Source: Candidatus Eiseniibacteriota bacterium
Lineage (GTDB): Bacteria; Eisenbacteria; RBG-16-71-46; JAGVPR01
Length of the DNA: 17,136 bases
Direction of reading: 5' to 3'
Assembly (NCBI GenBank): GCA_020052115.1
Contig: JAGVPR010000117.1
Location: 1 to 17,136 of the forward strand
Every line of letters starts with the position of its first letter. Position 1 is the first letter of the stretch. The position numbers and the translations under genes are program-made. Shown here piece by piece: positions 1 through 6,561 of this stretch. The notes under the pieces are model-generated. The model was not told where the DNA came from, made no database searches, and was given only the letters and a program-made list of their open reading frames with translations.

Positions 1-660
1 GTCGCCGACGAGCGTGAGGGTCGCCTCCGGGCGCGCCGAGACGACCTTCCGCCATGCGGCCAGGAGTGTCACGTGGTTCTTGACGGGAGTCAGCGTCGCC
101 GTGCAGACGACCTCGGAGGGGGAGCGGACGCTTCCCTCGGGCGGAAGGAACCGCTCGGCGTTCACGCCGTTCGCCAGGAAGCGGACGACCCGCCCGTGCG
201 CCAGGCGCCGGGCGGCGATCAGCTCCCGCAACTCCCGGCTCACCACGAAGACGACGTCCGATCTTCGGTGCAGCAAGCGATCCAGGCGATCGCGGTGGCG
301 CGGCTGCCGGATCTTCTGGCCGCTGTGTTCGTGGCACACGATGGGCAGACGCGGAAAGAGGATCCCGATCGCGCGGGCCCAGGTGTTCGCCTCGAAGTTG
401 TGCGAGTGGAGAATGTGAGGCCGGAAGGACCGGACCCAGCCGCCGAGGAAGGACACGATGCGCGGATCGAGACGGCTCACGCGGTCGAGGCCGGCGACGC
501 TCATCCCCTCGGGACGGGGCCGGTCGAAGAGCGGGCCGTTGATCCGGTTCGACAGGAGGAGGACCTCGTGTCCGCGGCGCGCGAGATCGCACGCGAGGTC
601 GTGCGCGAAGCTCTCCGCACCGCCGATGGCCGTGTGGGCGATGAGCTGCAGGATCCTCAC
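1..660 (-). CDS. GT4-family glycosyltransferase, N-terminal 220 residues (cut by window edge)
   Basis: The minus strand reads open from a GTG at 660-658 to base 1, so only the N-terminal 220 residues are present. The N-terminus (MRILQLIAHTAIGGAESFAH) carries the Gly-Gly-Ala-Glu loop after the first beta strand that is typical of GT-B glycosyltransferases of family GT4. Further on come a HSHNFEAN segment and, near residues 170-175, FLANGVNAERF, the usual linker before the C-terminal Rossmann lobe. The second lobe begins at SEVVCTATLTPVKNH, and the E-x7-E donor-binding region lies outside the window. The start overlaps the asnB stop by 4 nt (GTGA), with a GAGGGG ribosome site 5 nt upstream, so translation is probably coupled. 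Predicted role: transfer of a sugar from a nucleotide-sugar donor onto a growing lipid-linked glycan at the cytoplasmic membrane. Donor and acceptor cannot be told. Confidence 0.88.
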   Translation of the reverse strand, partial: MRILQLIAHTAIGGAESFAHDLACDLARRGHEVLLLSNRINGPLFDRPRPEGMSVAGLDRVSRLDPRIVSFLGGWVRSFRPHILHSHNFEANTWARAIGILFPRLPIVCHEHSGQKIRQPRHRDRLDRLLHRRSDVVFVVSRELRELIAARRLAHGRVVRFLANGVNAERFLPPEGSVRSPSEVVCTATLTPVKNHVTLLAAWRKVVSARPEATLTLVGD

Positions 661-2531
661 GACCGCCCCTCTGTCGAGCGTCCCGTCGCGCCCGATGTGC
701 GCTCGGCGAGCCAGGCTAGGGTGATCGCCTCGCAGAGGGCCATCGGATGGGCGCTGAGCCTCTCGTCGGAGAAGGCGGATGCGATCTCCCGCCCTTCGCG
801 CAGCCAGGGCCGAACCGACGCGGCGCGCTCCTCCAGCCCCCTCCGGATCGAGCTTCCGAGCCCGTGCGCGATCCAGCGCCTCTCGTTCACGTCGAAGCCG
901 CGCTTGTAGCGCGCCAGCCGGATGGAATCCGGGATCCTTCCGTTCACCGCCCGGCGGAGGATCCACTTGCCGAACCCTCCACGCACCTTGAGGCTCTCGG
1001 GGAGCCCGAGGCCCATCTCGACCAGGCGGAAGTCGAGAAACGGAAGGCGCGACTCGACACCGTGGCCCATCGAGTTCCGGTCCTCGTACCGCAGCAGCGT
1101 GGGCAGGCTGAAGCGCGTCACGTCCTCCATCTGTCGCACCCAGCCGGGGCGCGAGGGGGCATGGCCGAGAGCCAGAGGGCTCGGCTCCGGCAGCGCCAGC
1201 GCCCCGCGCACCGGAGAGCCGCCGGAGTACCGCGAACGCAGCGACCAGTAACGGCTGAGACTCCGCATCTCGGCGAAGAACGTGGGCAGGAGCTCCGCGG
1301 CGAAGCCGAGCGCCTCGGGATAGCGGCGCTCGCCGAGGAGTCTTCGCAACCGGAAGACCAGGTACTTCCGGTATCCCATGAAGATCTCGTCGCCCCCCTG
1401 TCCGCCGAGGAGCACCTTCACCCCGCGCTCCCTGACGGCACGGAAGACGAGGTACTGGGCGACGATGCTCCCTCCGGGAAACGGTCCGTCCTGCGCATCG
1501 AGCGCGCTCCAGAATCCGCGGATGATCTCGTCGGTCGAGGGGCGGATGTACTCCACCTTGATCCCGGTCTTCCGGCGAAGCTGCTCGACCAGGGGGCCCT
1601 CCGAGTCACGATCGTCCGGGTGACCGAAGCAGAAGCCGGTGACGTCCGCGTGTCTCTCGGCGACGAAGGCGGCGATCGTGGAGGAGTCGAGCCCCCCGCT
1701 CAGGGATATCCCCACGGGCACGTCGGAGCGCAAGCGGATCTCCACGGCGTTCTCGATGAGGTCGGACAACATCGGGACCACCGTCCGGAGGGGCTTCGTC
1801 GCCAGCTCCTCGACAGCCGCGGGAACTCGTTCGCTAAGGTCGTAGAACCGATGCCGCGCGACGGTCAACCGTCCCTCGCCTTCCGCGGACGCGACGAGGA
1901 AGTGGCCCGGCGGCAGCGCCTGCATCCCGTCGTAGGGGGCGATGTCGCTGTCGTCCTCGTAGACCCAGAACCTCGCCCCGCGCGAGACATACTCGAGATT
2001 CGGCGCCAGCCCGAGCGAGCGCGCGATCGCCGTGCAGGTCGAGGCGAAGAGAATGGCGTCGCCCTGGAGGCGGTAGTAGAGGGGCTTCACCCCGAACCGG
2101 TCCCTCACCAGCCAGAGGCGCCGCTTCGCGATGTCGAGAAGAGCGAACGCGAACATCCCGTTCAGCCGGTGGAGCGCGTCGAAACCCCACTCCTTGTACG
2201 CCTCGAGGATCGTCTCGCCGTCCCCGGCGGTGTGGAACCGGCGCCCGAGCGATGTGAGCTCGGCCTTGAGCTCGACGTAGTTGTAGATCTCGCCGTTGAA
2301 GATCAGGCAGCAGCGGCGATCCGTGTCCCAGAGGGGGTTGTTCGAGGCCGCCGAGAGGTCAATGACGGAGAGCCGGTTGTGCCCGAGGATCGCCGCGCCC
2401 GGAGGGCAGGCGATCTCCTCGATCGCTTCATTGTCCGGACCGCGCCGGCGCTGGCTCGCGCACACGCTCTCGACGAGCGGGCGCCAGGCCCGAGGGTCAC
2501 CCGCGGAGAAGGCCCCGGCTATCCCGCACAA
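657..2531 (-). CDS. asnB: Asparagine synthase (glutamine-hydrolysing)-type amidotransferase
   Basis: A 624-residue protein with the class II glutamine amidotransferase domain first and the ATP-pyrophosphatase synthetase domain second. Visible motifs: MCGIAGAF with Cys2 as the nucleophile, RGPD at 30-33, NGEIYNY at 79-85, the PP-loop SGGLDSS at 278-284 and GGQGGDE at 376-382. The family normally makes asparagine from aspartate, glutamine and ATP. Copies inside polysaccharide clusters are often thought to amidate sugars such as uronic acids, and the neighbours here favour that reading without proving it. The frame stays open upstream to 3155, but I start at TTG 2531-2529 because it places Cys immediately after the initiator, as the mechanism requires, and has GGAGG 10 nt upstream. 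It overlaps the preceding glycosyltransferase by 13 nt and the next one by 4 nt. Length is normal for the family. Confidence 0.93.
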   Translation of the reverse strand: MCGIAGAFSAGDPRAWRPLVESVCASQRRRGPDNEAIEEIACPPGAAILGHNRLSVIDLSAASNNPLWDTDRRCCLIFNGEIYNYVELKAELTSLGRRFHTAGDGETILEAYKEWGFDALHRLNGMFAFALLDIAKRRLWLVRDRFGVKPLYYRLQGDAILFASTCTAIARSLGLAPNLEYVSRGARFWVYEDDSDIAPYDGMQALPPGHFLVASAEGEGRLTVARHRFYDLSERVPAAVEELATKPLRTVVPMLSDLIENAVEIRLRSDVPVGISLSGGLDSSTIAAFVAERHADVTGFCFGHPDDRDSEGPLVEQLRRKTGIKVEYIRPSTDEIIRGFWSALDAQDGPFPGGSIVAQYLVFRAVRERGVKVLLGGQGGDEIFMGYRKYLVFRLRRLLGERRYPEALGFAAELLPTFFAEMRSLSRYWSLRSRYSGGSPVRGALALPEPSPLALGHAPSRPGWVRQMEDVTRFSLPTLLRYEDRNSMGHGVESRLPFLDFRLVEMGLGLPESLKVRGGFGKWILRRAVNGRIPDSIRLARYKRGFDVNERRWIAHGLGSSIRRGLEERAASVRPWLREGREIASAFSDERLSAHPMALCEAITLAWLAERTSGATGRSTEGRS

Positions 2532-3871
2532 GGAGTCGTATCCTCCGCGCGCGGGGCCGGGATGGCCGCGCTCAGGATTCCAGCCAGGCCGTCCATGCAG
2601 CGCTCCCGCGCGTAACGTTCTTCGACGAGCCTGCGAGCGCCCTCCGCGAGCCTTCGACGCTCCTCGGGGAACCGGGCCAGCTTCTCGATGGCGTCCGCCA
2701 GCGCTACTGGATCGCCGGGCGGGACGAGCTGCCCGGTTCGATCGGGGAGCACCGCTTCCGGGATTCCCACCGCATCCGAGCCGATGACGGTACGGCCGCT
2801 CGCCATCGCCTCGAGGACCACGTTCGGCAGGCCGTCGCGCTCGCCGTCCCGGCCGACGATGCTCGGGACGAGGAACAGATCGGCCCACTGATATTGCGGT
2901 ACGAGATCCGCTTGCGCGCAGGGAGGGAGAAGCGTGACCGATCCTTCCAGGCCGAACCGGCGGATGAGGGAGTCGAGCGGTTCGTGCTCGCGCCCACCGC
3001 CGATGATCCTGTATCGAAACGCCAGGCCGCGGTCGCGGAGGATGCGGCACGCATCCACCGCGACGTGGAACCCCTTCGTGGCGGATAGACGCCCCACGGA
3101 AAGAAGGCGGATCTCGGGGGCGGTCGTCTCCTGCCCCGCGCGCGCTGCGATGCACTCGCCGCCGGTCCGGGGAGCATCGGTGTGTGCGAAGAACGCCACG
3201 TCAATCCCGTGCGGCTGGTAGTGGACCCGCTCCAGGGTGACGGCATCGAGAACCTGTTCGAAGTAGTCCACGTTCTTCCGGTTGCAGGTCAGGACGAGCG
3301 AGGCCTCGCCCAGGGTGCGTCTCAGTGCCGGAAGCGTCTGATAGCCGCGGTTGTAGATGTCGGCTCCGGCGTGCGCCCAGCACCCGTACGGGATGCCGGT
3401 GAAGCGTGAGATCCACCAAGCGGCGCGTCCCGGCAGGCTCGCCCAATAGGCCTGGATCCAGTCAACGCGGGAGCGTGGCATCTCGAGCGCGAACAAGCAG
3501 CACTTCGGAAGCACGCCGAGCGTCTTGAAGAGGAGCCTCGGTTGAGGCGCCGTCTCCACGATGGCCGCGGCCAGACTTCGGAGGAAGCGGCCCGGGTGGC
3601 GCGCCGCGAGGCGCACGAGCGCGCCGAGCGCCCTCGGCGAGAGGTAGCCTTCTCGGTGGACGCGGAAGCGCCGGAGGAGGTCGCGGCCGCCCTCGGAATC
3701 GGTGAGGCGGGTTCGCAGACAGAAGATCTCGATTTCGAATCCCCGCCGGGACATCTCATCCAGTTCGGCGAAGGAGAAAATGCCGGCTTGATCGGGGATG
3801 TCAGTGAATACGTAGGCGATCCGGCGCCTTCGCGCGATGGGGCGTTGTGCGGGGCCGTTCTCGAGTGACAA
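2519..3871 (-). CDS. GT4-family glycosyltransferase
   Basis: A 450-residue GT-B glycosyltransferase. The N-lobe begins at RRIAYVFTDIPDQAGIFSFAE. The C-lobe begins near IRLLSVGRLSATKGFHVAVD, where the lysine after the R-L-S-x-x-K pattern contacts the donor phosphate in GT4 enzymes. The donor-binding stretch GLPNVVLEAMASG has its first conserved glutamate at residue 354, followed by the second glutamate in GIPEAV, giving the E-x7-E-like arrangement. GT4 enzymes are retaining and act at the cytoplasmic face of the membrane; the sugar here is unknown. The start is TTG (3871-3869), with GAGG 7 nt upstream and no better ATG before the first conserved strand. It lies 24 nt after the methyltransferase stop and runs 13 nt into asnB, so it belongs to the block 1 operon. 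Confidence 0.9.
   Translation of the reverse strand: MSLENGPAQRPIARRRRIAYVFTDIPDQAGIFSFAELDEMSRRGFEIEIFCLRTRLTDSEGGRDLLRRFRVHREGYLSPRALGALVRLAARHPGRFLRSLAAAIVETAPQPRLLFKTLGVLPKCCLFALEMPRSRVDWIQAYWASLPGRAAWWISRFTGIPYGCWAHAGADIYNRGYQTLPALRRTLGEASLVLTCNRKNVDYFEQVLDAVTLERVHYQPHGIDVAFFAHTDAPRTGGECIAARAGQETTAPEIRLLSVGRLSATKGFHVAVDACRILRDRGLAFRYRIIGGGREHEPLDSLIRRFGLEGSVTLLPPCAQADLVPQYQWADLFLVPSIVGRDGERDGLPNVVLEAMASGRTVIGSDAVGIPEAVLPDRTGQLVPPGDPVALADAIEKLARFPEERRRLAEGARRLVEERYARERCMDGLAGILSAAIPAPRAEDTTPCAG
2542..2546 (-). promoter_or_regulatory. Ribosome binding site fixing the TTG start of asnB
   Basis: GGAGG on the minus strand, 10 nt before TTG 2531. It lies inside the 3' end of the upstream glycosyltransferase gene, so the asnB start is embedded in that coding sequence. 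This is what argues against the longer open frame that continues to 3155. Confidence 0.6.
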
Positions 3872-3895
3872 GGCTGGTCCTCTTCGGCCGGCTCT

Positions 3896-4804
3896 TCAGT
3901 CCTTCCGGGCGACGAGCATGAAGGAGATCGCCCGGAGCGACTCGGGATCGCGGTTTCTGAAATCCTCGTGAAAGTCCCGCTGCCACCGCATGAACAGAGC
4001 CTTGTCCGGATACCGCTGGATGTCCTCGCTCCACACGCCGGCGAAGCCGGCGTTCCGGTAGGTCTGCTCGATCTCATCCATGCGCATCCTGTTGGACGAG
4101 CTGCCCCTGTTGCCGAACATCCGCTGATACTGGCGCTCGCTGAAGTTGAGGAACCGAAAGGGACGCTCGTTCCGCGTGTAGTGGTCTACGAGATCCACGC
4201 GGTGATAGCCGATTCCGCCGCGCCGGGTGAGGCGATGAAGCTCGCGGGCGACCGGCGCCATCGCTTCTCGGCGGACGTGCTCCAGGACCGCGACGCTGAA
4301 GCTCAGGTCAATCGAGCCGTCCGGCTCGGGGACGGACTCCGCGGAGCGACCCAGGTGCAAGGTGATCAGCTCGGGATCATGACGGATCGTCCTTCCGTCC
4401 GGGTCCACGAGGATCCCCCTCGGCGGCCAGGAGATCGGAAGCCCCTGCTCGGCGGCAAGCTCGGCGAGGCGCCTGTAGAAGTCGGCGCGGGCGATGAAGC
4501 CGTACGAATCAACCTCGACGTTGACGAGGCGGCGCGCGCCAAGACTGAGGAGGAGCACCGCAAGGCCGCAGTTGCGTCCGGAGCCGATCTCGAGAAGCAC
4601 GGCATCGCGGATCCGGTCGTCGCCGATGAACTCCCTCCGGACCCGAAGCCGGTCGAGCGTGGAGGCGGCGAGGCTCTCGATGTCCAGGGCGCGGCCGACC
4701 CCCCGGATTCGGCGAAGAGGATTGCGAACCCGCTCGGATCGGGCCAAGAGATTCAGGAGCATTTCCTTCGTTTCCATCATCGCGGGAGTCGGTTGGTGCG
4801 CCAA
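3896..4804 (-). CDS. Class I SAM-dependent methyltransferase
   Basis: A 302-residue protein with a Rossmann-type methyltransferase core. Motif I is VLLEIGSGRNCG at about residues 69-80, an acidic SAM-ribose position follows in LVNVEVD, and DLSFSVAVLEHV at 166-177 is the motif IV/post-IV region usual for Methyltransf_11/25-like proteins. The C-terminal third (RPFRFLNFSERQYQRMFG) is a substrate lid that I cannot assign. In this setting it may O-methylate a sugar or modify a glycan end. The start is uncertain: TTG 4804 has GGAG 8 nt upstream, while in-frame ATG codons at 4780 and 4777 have weaker sites. The upstream gap of 137 nt to the deacetylase could hold its own promoter, although nothing convincing is visible. 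The stop is 24 nt before the next glycosyltransferase. Confidence 0.85.
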   Translation of the reverse strand: MAHQPTPAMMETKEMLLNLLARSERVRNPLRRIRGVGRALDIESLAASTLDRLRVRREFIGDDRIRDAVLLEIGSGRNCGLAVLLLSLGARRLVNVEVDSYGFIARADFYRRLAELAAEQGLPISWPPRGILVDPDGRTIRHDPELITLHLGRSAESVPEPDGSIDLSFSVAVLEHVRREAMAPVARELHRLTRRGGIGYHRVDLVDHYTRNERPFRFLNFSERQYQRMFGNRGSSSNRMRMDEIEQTYRNAGFAGVWSEDIQRYPDKALFMRWQRDFHEDFRNRDPESLRAISFMLVARKD

Positions 4805-4941
4805 GACTTCAGCTCCGTCCGGCCAATACGGTCCATGAGATATTCGGATCTCCGGCGCCGCAGGCGACGCGTGCGAGGAAACGTCACGAGGGCCGCCCGG
4901 GCGGTAGTCCCAGACAGCGGATGTTAGCAGATTCCACCGAG

Positions 4942-6069
4942 TCAGGCGCGAACAGGCGGTGCTTGCAGTCTGCGTCGAGCCGCCGTGAAGAGACCCGAGA
5001 TCTCCGTCTCGAGTAGAACGGGCGAGAAGCGTCCGATCGGGTTCGAAGCCAGCGCTTGACCGATGCCCAGCCTTGGCAGGAGGAACGGATCATCGCCGGC
5101 GCCGGCGACGCCGGCATCGGTCGTCGTTGCGGAACGGTAGCCGGCCGCGCTCACCAATCGGCGCGTGACGGCCGTGTAGCCGCCGCCCGGATAGCAGAAA
5201 TCCAGCACCGGGCCCCCGACGACCTGCTCGAGCCGCCGTCGCGACTCGACGATTTCCGATCGCTGTCGGTCCTCATCCTCCGCCGGAAGATAGGGATGGC
5301 TGACGGTGTGGGATCCGATCGTGAATCCTGCGGCCGCCAGGGTGCGGACTTGGTGATCGGCCAGAACGCGAGGGGATGCCGCGAGCGCGCGCTCGCGTTC
5401 GACGCCGAGCGCTTCGAGCGTGCTCTCCATAGCCTCGGCGATGCGGGCCGCGGGGAGTTTGCGGATGCGCGCGATCATCTGCAGGCAGGCGCGGGCTCGC
5501 TCCTGCCGGGTGCGGATCGCCCACCCGGTGTTCCATTCATGGGCGGGATCCGGCGCGATCGTCTGCGCCTCGGTCAGCTCGAGCGCCTTCCCGAGAATCT
5601 CCGGCCAGTACGGCATCGCGTCGTCGAGCCCCGCGGCGCTGATGTAGAAGGCGGCCGTGAGGCCGTGCGATTGGAGCACGGGAACGGCTTCGGTCAGGTT
5701 GTCGGTGTAACCGTCGTCGAACGTCAGGACGGCGAGGTCCGTCGTGGGGGTCTTCTCCGTCTCCAGCCACCAGAGGAACTCCTGGAGCGAGACGATCCGG
5801 TACCGCGAGGCGAGCCAAGCGACCTGGGTCTTGAACAGATCCGCGCCGATGCCGATCCGGTATAAGGCCAGGGGCTCGTCCGCCGGAATCACCCTGTGGT
5901 AGCGGAGGATGAGTCCCCAGCGCCCGCCCAAGCGCCGGCGCCCGGCGTACCATCGCGGCAGCCGTGTTGGGGCGATCAGGCAGGCGGCACCCCATCGGAC
6001 GGTGTTTCTGAGCCCGCTCCACATGGCGTCTTCGATAACCCTCGAAGGAAGTCGGTTTCCGGAAAACAT
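4942..6069 (-). CDS. Polysaccharide deacetylase (NodB-homology domain)
   Basis: A 375-residue protein of carbohydrate esterase family 4 type. The NodB motifs are present: LTFDDGYTDN, with Asp118 as probable base and Asp119 as metal ligand, then SHTVSHP, with His254 and His258 as the H-x3-H metal site, and CYPGGGYT as the arginine/proline-loop equivalent. RYHRVIP at about 56-62 is the usual first strand of membrane-associated deacetylases in glycan clusters. The family removes N- or O-acetyl groups from polysaccharides using a divalent metal. No clear signal peptide is seen, although the first 40 residues are basic and partly hydrophobic, so it may be anchored or cytoplasmic. I chose ATG 6069 because GAGGTGAT directly precedes it; the frame remains open to a GTG at 6117. 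It is the first gene of block 1 and is divergent from the lyase gene. Confidence 0.9.
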   Translation of the reverse strand: MFSGNRLPSRVIEDAMWSGLRNTVRWGAACLIAPTRLPRWYAGRRRLGGRWGLILRYHRVIPADEPLALYRIGIGADLFKTQVAWLASRYRIVSLQEFLWWLETEKTPTTDLAVLTFDDGYTDNLTEAVPVLQSHGLTAAFYISAAGLDDAMPYWPEILGKALELTEAQTIAPDPAHEWNTGWAIRTRQERARACLQMIARIRKLPAARIAEAMESTLEALGVERERALAASPRVLADHQVRTLAAAGFTIGSHTVSHPYLPAEDEDRQRSEIVESRRRLEQVVGGPVLDFCYPGGGYTAVTRRLVSAAGYRSATTTDAGVAGAGDDPFLLPRLGIGQALASNPIGRFSPVLLETEISGLFTAARRRLQAPPVRA

Positions 6070-6404
6070 ATCACCTCGAGAGAAGGGGTGCTGCAAGGCG
6101 ATAGGCCGGCGTTGCACTCCGCATCACGAACTCGGGCCCGGTCGCCGGGTTTCGATGCCCGCTGCCCGGACCCCGTCGCGCCCGCGCCAACGGCGCCAGC
6201 GACAAGCGCGAGGTCCGCCTCGAAGTGGCCGGCATGGCACCGATCGTGCGACCTGGCGCACCGGGAGACCTCTGATGCTCATCGCGGGCGGGAGGGGATC
6301 GCCTTGCCGGGCGGTCGGCGAGGCCGTCTAGATCGAGGGCGGGGATCGGGACAAGGGGCGTGACGGCATCCGGAAATTCGTCTAGGCTCGGTTTCCAGAG
6401 GGCA

Positions 6405-6422
6405 GGATCCGGCGGGATCCGG
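6405..6422. repeat. Tandem GGATCCGG pair with 10-bp phasing
   Basis: Two identical 8-mers, each containing the palindrome GGATCC, begin at 6405 and 6415 in the lyase upstream region. Same-face phasing is typical of operator half-sites. The short length and GC-rich background mean chance is quite possible. Confidence 0.25.
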
Positions 6423-6545
6423 AAGACACCGGGCGCGCGGCTCGCCGGCTTTGGTGCGTTTTCGGAGGTTTCGATCCGGCGTCCGCTACCGACTCCGCAG
6501 GGCATTCGAACTCAGACGGCTCGCCATCACGCGATTGAAAGACTC

Positions 6546-6552
6546 AAGGAGG
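6546..6552 (+). promoter_or_regulatory. Strong ribosome binding site that sets the lyase start
   Basis: AAGGAGG lies 9 nt before ATG 6562. It is the best Shine-Dalgarno match in the window and shows that the frame open from 6451 really begins at 6562, directly ahead of a signal peptide. Confidence 0.75.
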
Positions 6553-6561
6553 AGTCACACC

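Larger units (their letters stand above)
6070..6561. other. Gene-free divergent region between deacetylase and lyase
   Basis: About 490 bp between two divergent starts. Open frames here are low-complexity, Pro/Arg/Ala-rich and resemble no family, so I call no gene. It should carry promoters for both directions, but no clear sigma-70 boxes are visible. It holds two copies of GGATCCGG at 6405-6412 and 6415-6422, exactly 10 bp apart (one helical turn), and a third related GATCCGGCG at 6473-6481. These could be protein-binding sites or chance in GC-rich DNA. Confidence 0.5.

Noticed and set aside
747..2615. Plus-strand open frame of 622 codons opposite asnB
   Set aside because: The translation is Arg/Glu/Pro-rich with no family pattern, while the minus strand has intact AsnB motifs. 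It is a GC-rich antisense shadow.
2532..3155. Upstream extension of the asnB frame by about 208 codons
   Set aside because: It lies fully within the GT4 gene, is Arg/Gly/Pro-rich, and would bury the catalytic cysteine that must follow the initiator.
4893..4904. 12-bp palindrome CCGCCCGGGCGG between deacetylase and methyltransferase
   Set aside because: Pure GC palindrome in GC-rich DNA with no loop or T-tract; likely chance.
6071..6505. Minus-strand open frame of 144 codons upstream of the deacetylase
   Set aside because: Pro/Arg/Ala-rich with no pattern, and it overlaps the region where promoters are expected.
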